Counted from the stretch's first letter, positions 36,891-47,779 are shown. The stretch: 64,000 nucleotides of DNA from Dichotomocladium elegans (GCA_025716815.1 JAIXMN010000014.1:372001-436000); one strand, 5' to 3'. Notes: a model not told the origin generated them from the sequence alone. Program-made: numbers and translations.

Positions 36891-37376
36891 AGGAATGATA
36901 GGTTATATTGCTACACGCAATGTTGAAGGGCTCTTATCCGGTAAGCTGAAGATATCCGAGTGCATTTGGCGATGATATGGAAACACAGAGTATATTTTTG
37001 AAAATGAGGATTATGGTCTTGCGAGTTCTGATTACAATAGGGTGAGGGCGAGCGCATCGACTACGGATTTGGGATGAAATGAGGCTGCTATGTATTAATT
37101 AATGGTGCTGTTTGCTGTTGCCGTTTTTAGAAGAGGATGTATCCAAACAATTCTAAATATGTTTGGGGAGGGTAGGATTACTAGTAAAGCATGAAAAAAG
37201 GGACGTATAAAAAGAGCAAGACTATCGTCCTAGCGTGCCATACGCAAGTTCGTCGTCCGAAGACTAGAAAAGAAAATAGGGAAAGCAAACCGAAAGAATG
37301 AGCGTGTGAGATTACCGGATATTCAATCTGCTTTTATACACTACATCTTCATCGTAAATCCTATTGTGAGTAGTTA
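36891..37376. other. Intergenic region, nothing recognised
   Basis: About 490 bp between the truncated transposon and the 3' end of the bHLH gene. No coding motif or RNA gene was seen. Confidence 0.5.
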
Positions 37377-38024
37377 TCAGCTGCACATGTCTTCTGATGG
37401 ATATGTTCCTATGAATACATACGAGTCACCCAGGCGCTCTTGGAGTGCTCTCACTTGGCCCTTGAGTTCATCTTTCATGGAAACCAGATGTCGGATGTGC
37501 TCAACCGCTACAGGGAATAATAAATAAACAATCGGGTATAATTTCTCGGGCATCATCGTACATTTTTGTAAGATTAAGGCCTCGCTTCGGTTTCCTTGGC
37601 TCAGCGATGGGACAACCTCAATCAATTGCTCAAAGCCGAGTCGAATATTCTGCCTTCGCTTCTGCTCAGATGCTATATGATTGGCTTTCTTTTCCTCGTC
37701 CGTTAACAGTTCGTGGGGTGCTTTCCGGGGTCGCCGCTGTTTGCGGGGCTGCGGTTGTTGTGAGGTGGCAGCCCCGGACGTTGTTTTTTTCTCATTGTTG
37801 CTACTGCTCGCATCGTCATCGCATGCCAGATCGTCAAACCTTCGCTTCTTTCCCTCCACTTCACTTGGCGAGGAAGACGGCAGCGATTCCACAGTTTCAG
37901 CTAGACCATGACAACAAGAGGAGGATCGGTAAACATATATGTCAAGGCGATGTCTCGCCGTCAAAGTAAAAAAGCAGAGAGACGAGAAAGACGTAAGACT
38001 CACATGAAGACGATGCTCGTCCAT
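37377..38024 (-). CDS. bHLH(-zip) transcription factor, Ino4/Max-like
   Basis: The basic helix-loop-helix region reads KKANHIASEQKRRQNIRLGF EQLIEVVPSLSQGNRSEALI LQK, with His, Glu and Arg at the basic-region positions that read E-box CACGTG sites. An intron (donor GTACGA, acceptor CCCTGTAG) joins it to SVEHIRHLVSMKDELKGQV ... LQERLGDSYVFIG, extending helix 2 into a short coiled coil; stop at 37377. Upstream is an acidic nuclear-type region (KKRRFDDLACDDDASSSNNEK) and a Pro/Arg/Lys-rich stretch. The start is uncertain: ATG at 38024 (MDEHRLH) is in frame, and another in-frame ATG lies at 38150. Relatives control phospholipid or glycolytic genes; the target here is unknown. Confidence 0.85.
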   Translation of the reverse strand: MDEHRLHVSLTSFSSLCFFTLTARHRLDIYVYRSSSCCHGLAETVESLPSSSPSEVEGKKRRFDDLACDDDASSSNNEKKTTSGAATSQQPQPRKQRRPRKAPHELLTDEEKKANHIASEQKRRQNIRLGFEQLIEVVPSLSQGNRSEALILQKCTMMPEKLYPIVYLLFPVAVEHIRHLVSMKDELKGQVRALQERLGDSYVFIGTYPSEDMCS

Positions 38025-38469
38025 CGGCCTTGATCTGCGAGCGAAGAGGTGAGCACATGAACAGAAATGAGAACAAAGAGAGCGAGAAATCGTACTGTTT
38101 CTGAATTCAGCTTTGTCATTGGGTTTCAAAGGAAAGGAGCAGGTCCCCAAAAAAAAAACTCAGATGCGTGGGGTAAAAGATGGGGGAAGAGGTTCGGGAA
38201 GTGCGGAGGCAAAGTGCGATGTCGATACTGGACAGGTCAGACGGATGTTTAAAATTCTCCTCAGGTCGAGCCAGAATCATTCGGCTTTCCTTATGCAGCG
38301 TGATGACATTTTCCATTTTCCTCCATTCGGTAAAGGCTTCCTCTCAACCGAGTACAATAATAATATGATCCATTGTGGATACAATAAGATCACTTGCAGT
38401 TGTAGTACTAGATATTGCGGGATCATATAAAAAGAGACGAACACTGCAATCACTTCAAAAGCCGAACTC

Positions 38470-41400
38470 ATGGATTCTTTGTCCCGCGAAGTGCTTCGCC
38501 ATATCTTTTTGTCATTAAGCGTCGTTGATTGGATGCAATACATTCGAGTATCCAAGGCATGGCGATCCGTTGTTCCATCAGGAGTAGCTGAGCATTGATC
38601 TTGGTCAAGGTGGGCTCGTTATCCGAGGTGCTAGTTGGTCAAATCACAGACTTAAAGCAGCATGGATCAAGCTTGCAGGCGGTTTCCCTGCCAAGATGAT
38701 TGAAGCCTTTAGCGAATACAAACCACCATGTTACATCCGCCAGATGGTGGCATGTACTTTGGAGGCGAATGACATCCTATATGCAACGTTCTTAAACGTT
38801 TCCTAACCTGAGGCACTATGACCTTCGACTCAGATATCCTTCCATGTTTTATGTATCCGACACTTTTCCAGACGTTCAAAGACAATGCTACTCCCAGCTC
38901 CTCGCGCTCACCATATCCACCATGATTGTCAGGTTCGACCTTGATGAGCTGCTTAGTGGCCTCCCCAATCTGAGAATGCTCCACACTGCAGGGGATATCC
39001 TAGAAAACAGATGCTATTTCAGCCGCAGAAGCCTATGGTCGCACTGTCCGAAACTTACTCATATCTGGTCAGACTCTCTGGACATACAAAATATTTTCCA
39101 AAATCAAAGTCGCACCCCTGCCAGTTCTGAAGTCGCAGGATCTCAAAAATAAGATCGCGTTTAGCCCAGAATACGCATGATGACAAAGCAAATATCACAT
39201 GCATCCATAGAAAGATGTTGCTTCTTTCTCTTTTATAGTTTTTACATTCTGAAATGAGCAACCTATTTTTCTATGAAGTTGGCCAAGACCATGTTGTTGA
39301 TCGCTGTAGCTGTCCTGAACCTATGGACTGTGCTTTTGATGAAGAAACAATACCGTCTGCGATCCGTTTGTTCTTGCACTGAATATCTCCGTAGCATATC
39401 TTGCAGAGGTATCTCTGCTCTTATTACCACACACATTCCTAAGCGAAAGAATACAGACATTTGGATGAAAGAGGCGGGGATCAAGCGCGGTTACACAGCG
39501 TACACTGATCAAGGCAAGGTGTGATTTTTCAAACGGAGGTTTCAGAAAGTCTTGAGTGCATCAGCTGCTAGGAATTCATATTCGTTAAGTCCACCAATGG
39601 GCATTGCAGTACGAGAAAGATCCTGGCAGTATCTTTAAGCAACCTGACGCGAGGGGTCGTTTGCGTATTGTGGATGAGCAAAAGAGCGTTATTTTAGATT
39701 GGGTTGGTGAGAATCCATCCATCATCCTAGAGCAGCTGCTCCAAACATCTAAAGGCCTCAAAGTATCTAAAACAACGCTCCATCAATTTATGAAAAAAAC
39801 GAGTGCAACTTGTCATTGAGAATGGCTCGGTTTCAGCCTGTACAATAGCAGGTATAACGCTGCGAAGATCCAAGAGCGCCTTAACTGGATGCGCAAATGG
39901 AACAGGTACGACATTGACTTTGGACAAAACTGCGTTTTTTCTGGGTGAGTCTGGATTCCATTTAATATGAAACACAGCATGGCACGGGCCAAGAAAGGAA
40001 CTCCTGCAATGGGCACAATACCAAAGACAAGAGCAAAGACAATCACAATCTCGGGAGCAATCTCAGCATCAGGGATCATTAAAGGTTGCTTGAGGCTCCT
40101 GCAGCCACCAATCAAGAAAAGTAAGAGAGCAGATCAATCTGAAGTTATGAGCAAAGGAAATGTAACTGGGCATTATCTCAGCTTCCTTAAGGCCAACGAT
40201 GGACGAGATGGATAAGTATGAGCATATGAAGGACCATTATTTGGTAATGGATAATGCACCTATCGATAAGGCTCAGGATATCGCTATGCTTATCTTTCCA
40301 CCCTACTCACCTTAACTCAATCCGATTGAACAGCTTTGGTCAGTTGTCAAGAGCAAAGTAAAAAGGCAATAGGCTATCCTTGTTCCATTATGTAATCTTC
40401 TAATATTCTGGATTCTCTGTAGATAAAGGGTATCAGCCCAACTCGAGTGCCTCGAGAGGAAAGGATATGGGCTTTGGGTGGGACGGTGGTTTGACTGCAC
40501 CCGCGCAGGTCTCCCATCATGGCTTTATCAAGGTGCCTTGGTTCGTCTGCTGCCTCCTTTGCTTCTGCGGCTGGTGTTGTCATCGGTCTGTCGTCGTCCC
40601 ACCTCGTTCCTTTCGTGCCTGTTCCGCCATTGCTACCGCAATGGTACGCTTAGCTACCTTCGGAGTAAATTAGAGAATAAGAAGGCCACTGATATTTTCT
40701 GTTGACTAAGGGGTATGTTTCCGGCCTTCTTTATGCATGCTACATCTTATCTTCCTCCCTTGCGAAATTTATTTTTGAAAAAAATATATGCCGAGAAGGA
40801 CCCTTTATTTTTGGGAACGATGGGGAAAAGATCATGAGAGCGAAGCACTGAAAAGATGACAATGAGCAGAGAAACCATGGCAACGGAATTAGGACCGATG
40901 GACCGCCTTGGCTCTGAGCGGCTCCAGGTCGTTTACGCCGGGACAATACACACACGGGCACTGATCCACATTCTGAAGCACATCCCAATTCTCACTGAGC
41001 TTATTATTGTGCCTATCAATGATTTCCTTGTTTGTCCGACCACGCTGAATGCCTGAACTCCTTTTCCAAGCTGATTAAGCTTTCTGATAAACTGCTCTTT
41101 GATGCAGCTGCAAAATTTCTAGGTGCGCCAGCCTTGTCAACGTATATCGATTGGATGTCGCCACCATGGCTATTATCAGCAAGTACGGAACAGTCAGGCT
41201 AAGCAATTGTGACCATGTAGATTACAGCGCTCCCATAGATATCATCAACGTGAGCAGCAGTTGCGATTTCTGGTGGCGGGGTTCAGTTTGTCCTACTATG
41301 ATCCAAAAGATCTGGAAATGACGCTTGCGAACCATATAAACAGAAATACCACGGTAACGGTGGACATGGACTCGGCATATGGCACCTTCCGTGGACAGGT

Positions 41401-41491
41401 ATCCTCAACAGCCACTGCAGGTCGGATCGCCTGGGATACTCTGAACAGCGAGGAGTTCTCCAAAAAGATGAGCCAGGCAAGGTTTCGGTGA
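38470..41491 (+). pseudogene. F-box protein gene broken by a transposon
   Basis: Paralogue of the intact F-box gene at 59-61 kb. ATG at 38470 gives MDSLSREVLRHIFLSLSVVDWMQ (F-box). There is a small deletion after PSGVAE, then LAGGFPAKMIEAFSEY, stops and frameshifts, and LDELLSGLPNLRMLHTAGDI up to THIWSDSLDI (39084). Copy D interrupts at 39087-40786. Homology resumes at about 40790 (nucleotide AAAAGATGACAATGAGCAGAG; protein LGSERLQVVYAGTIHTRALI) and runs to AWDTLNSEEFSKKMSQARF at 41491. A TATAAAAAG box at 38426 sits 44 bp before the ATG, the same spacing as in the intact copy. Frameshifts lie outside the insertion too, so the gene is dead. Confidence 0.88.
39087..40786 (+). mobile_element. Tc1/mariner element, copy D, inserted in the F-box pseudogene
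   Basis: About 1.70 kb, bounded by TA dinucleotides (39085-39086 left, about 40787-40788 right), as expected for Tc1/mariner target duplication. The left end CAAAATATTTTCCAAAATC and right end TGCGAAATTTATTTTTGAAA form imperfect terminal inverted repeats. The coding remnant includes SNLFFYEVGQDHVVD, EYLRSISCRGISALITTHIP, RLRIVDEQKSVILDWVGENP, FLGESGFHLI-type first catalytic block (about 39935-39965), KTRAKTITISGAISASGIIK, VMDNAPIDKAQDIA (second Asp, about 40250) and LNPIEQLWSVVKSKVKR (Glu, about 40328). Several frameshifts and stops: not autonomous. Confidence 0.88.
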
Positions 41492-41809
41492 CACCGAAAT
41501 CCTCAATGCTTAAGAGCAAAATCCATTTCCAAAAGACGTATCAATAGGTAAAAGGATTTCGATTTCATGGATTAAAGTCTGTTATTCAACGGAATACTTT
41601 ACTCCTTCACCACACCCATGAACTTACAACGCACTGTTCTTCCAGGGCAAGAGGCCTTTCCCCTGAAGGCTGCGATTATCCTGTGTGGGTTGGTGATAAC
41701 GGACACGGAAAATTATTACTGTGGGGGTGGTCGGGGTCATGGCCGTCTCGATAGGTTGAGCATATACAGCGTGGTCTTCCTGGCCTTGTCCATCGTGCTC
41801 ACACGTTCC

Positions 41810-41980
41810 ACTGCTCGGATTCAAGTGAGTGTGAACTTTACGATCTGCAGTCGCTTGTGCAGTGCTTCCTCTCCGAAACCTTGCCATTTCCCGGGAAAAA
41901 CCGCGGAGGATATGATGCATGTTAAGAGCTGCTGCCAGATCCCGACTCCATAACCTTCGTTGACGAACGCCCTCTGCCAT
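41810..41980 (-). mobile_element. Possible TnpB/Fanzor-like C-terminal fragment
   Basis: On the minus strand an open stretch reads VRQRRLWSRDLAAALNMHHIL followed by a basic FSREMARFRRGSTAQ. The RD-x-x-AA-x-N-M pattern is the RuvC-III motif of TnpB and of related TnpB/Fanzor-like proteins that I recall from mucoralean genomes (typically WNRDxNAAxNM). The zinc-ribbon Cys pairs that should precede it are absent. Only about 35 residues match, so this is a tentative relic. Confidence 0.3.
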
Positions 41981-42393
41981 GCCTGCTGTACAGTACTTAC
42001 AGTACAGTTTTGATTTGAAAAACCAATATATTTGGTGATGGGATTATTGGGTCGTCGATATGGGTGTATGCACGAACATGGGGTGAGCGGAGTACAGGCT
42101 GGCGGGTGATGGCCAAGAGCTGTAAACCTGCCTCTCTGGCGCTTTCGCTGGTGGGAATTCCACCCCCAATACCCCAAGGCCATGTCCCTCTCAGGCTATG
42201 CGTATTGGAATGGAATCTATAGATTAGTCCTAGGTTAGCATATCCGAGAACGAGAAGGGATAAAAAGGGGAGATGGCTGAATGTTTCTCCAACGGATGGT
42301 CCATCAAATGGCAGTGCGTATAATTGAAAGCGATCCTGAAATTAGATTGGGCACAATCTTTCCTTTTTCCCTTTTGATTTTCCCATTTCTAAC

Positions 42394-43121
42394 ATGATTT
42401 CATTCTGCCTGATTGTCAATCGCCGCTGTCAAACCCGGTTTGTACGTTATTATGATCGCATTCCGCAAGATCCACCATCCTTTGAACTTGACGTTGCTCG
42501 GAAGTGCATTATCCGAAAGCCTGGCCACGTAAGCACGAAGAGGCTTGATTTCATACCCTCATATGTAACATGAATGTGGGCAATCAGGCTCTCTTTCTGA
42601 CAATCCAGGACTGTGCAGTGGGTGTGTTGAAACTCAATGAGCACCTAAAATTGATTTGTTGTATACGCTAAGAAACCTCTGAATGATACAGTCTATCGAG
42701 TTTATGCCTCGCTGTACTTCATCATAGGCTACCCGCAAGGAACGGAAGTAAGTGTCCGGCAGTGGAATGAAGACAAGAATGCCGTGTACAGGCTGCGCAT
42801 GATTGATAGGTTCCGCTTACTAGAACGAGTTTGCTATCCTCGAACTGATACAAAACTGCGTCGGTAAAGTGCAATGTTTTAAGGAGAGAAGACAGACGGA
42901 AAGCTAAGACTATTGAATAGAGGCGATGAACACATACTTTGAGGGCGTGGTAAGGAATTACTATTTCTTTTTTACTCACTGTTAACGCTGACTCCTTCGG
43001 CCAGACGGAACTGGATATTGTGTGCAATCTTGAAAAGGTCCATATGATCATGGAGGAGATCATTACAAAAGGAGTTATCTCAGAGACGAACCAAGCACGG
43101 ATGTTAGATACCACGCTGTAG
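42394..43121 (+). CDS. AP-4-type adaptor complex sigma subunit
   Basis: Six small exons in consistent phase: 42394-42528, 42609-42657 (or 42660), 42692-42747, 42824-42863, 42922-42950 and 43005-43121. Reading: MISFCLIVNRRCQTRFVRYY, RKCIIRKPGH, VLKLNEHLKLI, YRVYASLYFIIGYPQGTE, NEFAILELIQNCVEAMNTYF, EGVTELDIVCNLEKVHMIME, EIITKGVISETNQARMLDTT L. The sigma-adaptin core YASLYF, ELDIVxNLEKVH and ETN is clear. The start MIxFxLxVNxxxQTRxxxYY and the short C-terminus after ETNxARxL match AP-4 sigma better than AP-1, 2 or 3. Role: clathrin-independent cargo sorting at the trans-Golgi network. Because the exons are 29-135 nt the gene is easily missed. Confidence 0.85.
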
Positions 43122-43193
43122 TTTATCAGCATACACTGCCGCCTTGATATGGTCTCCTTACGCCATCACAGATGGCACAAGCTTTGAAGTGAC

Positions 43194-43514
43194 TCACATA
43201 AACGTAAAGAGATCAACGCGTTCTAGAATGTTCTGCATTCTTTCAAGACGAAGCCGAAGTAGTCCATATATCTGACGGTACTTAATAAAATCATTTGTGT
43301 TTGGCTTTGGTCTTGATCGGTGGTCGTAAGCGAAGTTTCTAGGTAGCGTGGCTTTTACATTTATGGATACAGAGCCGCTGGTGAACCTACCATAATTGAT
43401 GTAATATTCAGCGGACAAGGATATTTTTGTGGGTTGATCGTTGCACGTATCTACTTTTGTTGTTGTCCCACCTTGAGTGTGTACAATCGTTGCTGCGCCT
43501 GAACATAGAATCAT
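43194..43514 (-). CDS. Hypothetical short reading frame, unrecognised
   Basis: About 105 codons, not recognised. The C-terminal half (SVSINVKATLPRNFAYDHRS, FIKYRQIYGLLRLRLERMQN) looks protein-like, with a basic linker and an amphipathic helix. The ATG at 43514 gives no signal peptide. An upstream ATG at 43552 leads quickly into a stop. It is convergent with the AP-4 sigma gene, ending 72 bp from it. It could be one exon of a larger gene, a decayed gene, or chance. Confidence 0.25.
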   Translation of the reverse strand: MILCSGAATIVHTQGGTTTKVDTCNDQPTKISLSAEYYINYGRFTSGSVSINVKATLPRNFAYDHRSRPKPNTNDFIKYRQIYGLLRLRLERMQNILERVDLFTFM

Positions 43515-43552
43515 GCGAAATAATTTAATCCAAGTGGCAGGTCGGTTGCCAT

Positions 43553-44429
43553 TACGTAGCTTGTGTGCATGTAATACATGATAATAAAGTTTTATCCTGC
43601 TGCTCTACTTGTTTTAATTCGTATATGGTACGGGGGAAAAACGACGCAGTGGACTTGATAGGTAACAAAGCGCTGACCTCCTATTCCTCGGCTGAGAACA
43701 TCGAGGCTATCCTGCTCATCGCTGACTATGGAATTCGGGGAGATCCGGTGCCGAGAAAAAGATGAGCAAAGAAGGCTGCAATGTTCTGGTCAAATTGTTT
43801 TGCCTGCAGCATTGCATATTCACGAAATTTGGGATGGGAATACTGCTTCATCAACTATTAGATAATGCATATCTATTACTGTGTATGTACATTTTTCTTC
43901 CATAAACTAAATGAGACGAGTCTGTGCCCGAGATCAAGCTCCCTTTGCTACGGTTTCAAGGACCAAAAATAAAAGCCAACCGATCAATATGTTACACTTC
44001 GGATGGCACATCATGGGTCGCTTTGTTGGGCCTTTTGGTGAAAACTCCGCGATCCATTTCATCCACACGACTCGCTAAGTTTGGGAGAATCCTCTTTGGG
44101 CGATTCTATGGTGTATCAACGCGTGTACACATTCACGCCTACACTTTCAATCAGGCCAGGCACTGGTGTTGCATGGCTAGACTGGATTGGATTGGAGGGA
44201 AATGATATAGATCTTCTAGGGAGAACATTGTCCTACGTTTAGCTTGTACAGGGTCCAACTGCAAGCACCGATCCCTAAAAAACCAGATTTGGACGGACTA
44301 TCATCGATTTGGAAGCTTTCCCACTTCAAGCACCGTGAAAAGTCACCAACAGGGCTCGCTGCCCAAGCGTAGATTTAAACTCATTGTTCAAGTGCTATCT
44401 TTGTCATACCGGTCCCCATCGAAACACCG
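43553..44429. other. Intergenic region upstream of the siderophore transporter
   Basis: Short open frames at 43565-43765 and 43924-44205 have no recognised motif. Nothing else is supported. Confidence 0.5.
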
Positions 44430-44472
44430 CTATCAGATTTCGGCGCAAGACCCAAGTCTTTCGATCTGATAA
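44430..44472. promoter_or_regulatory. Two iron-responsive GATA-type sites
   Basis: 44464-44472 on the plus strand reads ATCTGATAA, a perfect match to the ATCWGATAA element bound by fungal iron repressors (Urbs1, SreA, Fep1 family). 44430-44438 on the minus strand reads ATCTGATAG, an 8-of-9 match. They lie 180-225 bp before the ATG of a siderophore-type transporter, the expected target class. Binding is inferred. Confidence 0.55.
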
Positions 44473-44654
44473 TTTTTATTTTTTGATCCATAAGGATTCC
44501 GGCTTATTTCCTGGGGCCCAGTCCGTGACCTCCTCTTTTCTTCTTGTTGCACTCGTCTGTAAACCACCTATCTGCCGCAACGTAGCAAGGAACACCTCGC
44601 TCATCTCCTATATTTACTTCTCCTGTTGCCCACTAAACACGTGGGTCTTTTAAG

Positions 44655-46744
44655 ATGGCGCACTTTTGCAAAAAGCCCAAAGACACTGACGTTTCCGCAA
44701 CAAACGATGTGCAGCTTTACCAAACCTCTTCCGTGAAAGAGTTGCCCGAGTATACAGAGAAGATTGAGCAAACACATGCTGCCGGCAGTGAGGAGAACGG
44801 CGAACTTGCTGGTGTCGCCAAAGTTGAGGTGCGATATATATCTATCTTATGTGCAATAAGGCATGTGCATATCTAATGGATGTTTTCAGGCTGCTCAAAA
44901 AGTCTGGGGGAAGCGGGGCTACATCTATTTGCTTCTTGGTCTGGTCCTGGCATCCTACATCTATTCCCTGGATGGCACGACAACCTGGCAGTACCTCGCA
45001 TACGCTTCATCGTCCGTACTGGAACATTCTCTTTCCGGTACTGTACAAACTGCGGGTTCCATTATCATCGCAGTCGGAAAACCTTTCATGGCGAAGCTTG
45101 CTGATTATATTGGCCGTGGTGAAACTTAGTAAGTCAGCAATGACCAGAATCGGGACGAATGCAAATGATTGATTCATCGCTTCTTCAGTATTGTCGTCTT
45201 GCTTTTCTATGTAATCGGCTATGTCCTTTATGCCTCGGCTCAAAACATTGGTCAGATTGCTGGAGCTCAAATTCTGTACTCGTTTGGCTACACTGGCCTC
45301 CAGGTAAGAAACTGCGATGAGGATCCGTTTGGCATTATCTCATACTGTCTACGCCATGCTGTGCGATTATGATAGATGCTCACTCAGGTTGTGTTGGCCG
45401 ACGTTACCACTCTACGTTATCGCGCCTTTGCTGGCGGCGTGATGACTATGCCATTTGTCATCAATGGCTTTATCAGCGCTGAAGTCGTCACAGGCGTTAT
45501 GAACGGTGGTGGCTGGCGATGGGGATATGGTATGTTTGCCATCTTGGTTCCTGCCTGCCTTGCTCCGGTCATTTTCTCTCTCTTGTACGGTCAATATAAG
45601 GCCAAGAAGCTTAACCTTCTGCAAGTGGAATCCGATCCGAACAAAAACATTTTAAAGCATCCTGCTAAGGCGCTCACAATATGTGCAAAGGAGATGGACG
45701 TAAGTTGGGTAATATACGAGAGTAACAGTGACGTGGCGGTTAAAGTGGTTTCTATACTCCGTCTAGATTCCCGGTCTTATTCTCGTTGCTGCTGCGCTTG
45801 CACTTATACTTTTGCCATTGGGCCTTGCTTCCGGTGCCAGTCGCGGTTGGCAAACGCCTTCAATGATCGCCATGATTGTCATTGGCTGTCTCCTTGTGCC
45901 TGTCTTCATTACCTGGGAGATCGTATTCGCCGCAAAATATGGTTTCCGTCCTATTGCCCCGCTTCGCTTCTTCAAGAATTACAACATCGCCGCCGCCTGC
46001 TTTATCGGATTTTTTGACTTCGTCTCGTTCTATCTTCAGTACACTTACCAATATTCCTTTGTCAGCGTCGTCAAGACCGAGTGGAACTACCGCGCTCTCA
46101 CCTATTTTAGCATGACCCAGACAATTTCTCTTTGTGTATTTGGCCTCACTGCAGGCGTCATCTTGATATACTACCGCCGTCCAAAGTGGCTTCTTCTTGC
46201 AGGTCTTTTAATCCGTCTCCTTGGTGTTGGCTTGATGATCCACTCGCGCGGTGCGCTTGGTTCAGATGCTGAACTCGTCTGGTGCCAACTTCTCCAGGGT
46301 ATCGGCGGCGGTTTTGCTTCTGTTATCACTCAGCTCATTGCTCAGGCACTTGTTTCCCACAACGACGTTGCCGTGGTAACCGCACTTGTGCTGCTCATCA
46401 CTGAAATCGGCAATTCAGTCGGATCCGCTATCGCCACAGCTGTGTGGACCAACCAAATGCCTACGCAACTCGCTGCACATGTCCCTACCACCAATGCGAC
46501 CCTTCTTGCCGAGCTCTATGGATCCATCACAAACATTGCTGCCTATCCCGCAGGAGATCCTGTACGCGAGGGTGTCATTCAGGCCTACAGCGTTGTGATG
46601 CGGAATCTCTGTATTGGTGCCACAGTCGTCGCTATTTTCCCTCCTATCGTAACCTTTTTCTTCGTTTCGGACATCCGTCTTGACAACAAGCAGAACCAAC
46701 TTGAAAACAAGACTCTCACGGGTGACAAAGTTGTCGACACCTAA
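44655..46744 (+). CDS. Siderophore-iron MFS transporter (ARN/SIT family)
   Basis: Start ATG at 44655, stop at 46744, five exons. The charged N-terminus is followed by about 14 membrane segments: GYIYLLLGLVLASYIYSLDG, YASSSVLEHSLSGTVQTAGS, FMAKLADYIGRGET, FYVIGYVLYASAQNIGQIAG AQILYSFGYTGLQ, LADVTTLRYRAFAGGVMTMP, GGGWRWGYGMFAI, then WEIVFAAKYGFRPIAPLRFF and YQYSFVSVVKTEWNYRALTY. The LD-x-TT, Q(I/V)LYS-x-GYTG and L-x-LRYR blocks typify fungal Arn/Sit/Mir transporters, which take up ferric siderophores by proton symport. The substrate cannot be predicted. Two iron-GATA-like sites lie upstream. The next gene is in the same direction but has no obvious link. Confidence 0.92.
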
Positions 46745-47001
46745 GCATAACTACGCATACGTATTTCTTTAACCAGCTTCATATATCTCAAACACATTAT
46801 TATCCATCCTTGCCTGTACCCCATATTAATCATTAGTGGCATATCTCCCCACCAGCACTTTCAAAGTCTATCATTCTCTGATTCTCTACAGAAATAAATA
46901 TCGCAACCGTTCGTTGTGAAACATCTGAGATGATGTAGAAAAAAAGCAAGCATTGACGTCATAAAGCACAGCGTGCCTTTTTCCCTTTTTTAATTTGCAC
47001 G

Positions 47002-47779
47002 ATGGTGGTCAATGAGCTCTGGATTACACGTCATGGATTCCGTGAAGACTGGGTGAATCCTAATCCGCATTATCCTACGCATCTCCCTTACGATCCGCCG
47101 CTTTCCAAGCTCGGGTTGAAGCAAGCGGAGGAACTCGGCAATTTTCTAAAAGACAAGGGCATTGAAGCCATCTATTGCTCGCCCTTTTATCGCTGTCTTC
47201 AAACAGTAGCACCACTCGTGAAAAAGACCTACATTCCGATATATCTTGAATATGCAATGAGGCAAGCTGGCATTTGCATTTCGGTTTTTTGTAGCTCAAT
47301 CTAAGACCCTTTTTATCTTGTCCAGCGAGTGGTACGGAATGGCCTATCCAGAATACCAGAAGCCGGCCTCGAGCGACACACTCAAGACGTTCTTCCCCAA
47401 AATAGACACAAGCTACGAGTCGAGCATACCAATCATCGAGGGCCAAGAGACAGTCGAGGACTGTCACAAGCGGGTTAAAAAGGGTCTGGATGTTCTGCTA
47501 GGACGACTGGATAGCGACCCCGAGGGCCCCTCCCGAATTTTGCTAGCTGGTCATGCAGCAACCGTTGTGGCTGCCGTCCGGGCCCTGATGAACAATGCCA
47601 ACTATCCAATCTCAGCAGCCACCTGCAGTATCACACGCCTTGTTCGCAGAGAGGATGGTGATGGCTGGGACATCACAATGGGGGCCGATACTTCATTCCT
47701 TTCGGACGGCTCGCTACGTCCATGGACATTTGCTGGTGACATTCCAGATTATGAACAGAAGAAGATGAAGAAATACTAA
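47002..47779 (+). CDS. Histidine phosphatase (phosphoglycerate mutase-like), TFC7/UBASH3-like
   Basis: Start ATG at 47002 gives MVVNELWITRHGFREDWV, with the RHG phosphohistidine motif. Further motifs: LSKLGLKQAEELGNFLKDKG, IYCSPFYRCLQT, the second catalytic block RILLAGHAATVVAAVRALMN, and the acidic site in EGQETVEDCHKRV. The single intron (47262-47325) starts with GC, not GT; AG|gcaagc...tccag|C joins EYAM to SEWYGMAYPEY exactly in frame. The protein is about 240 aa. Relatives are poorly characterised phosphatases; the yeast TFIIIC subunit Tfc7 carries a similar domain. The substrate is unknown. Confidence 0.9.

Noticed and set aside
43194..43300. Idea that QNILERVDLF is the Helitron N-domain motif seen at 49.7 kb
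   Set aside because: Only a handful of residues match, and the surrounding sequence does not follow the domain pattern.
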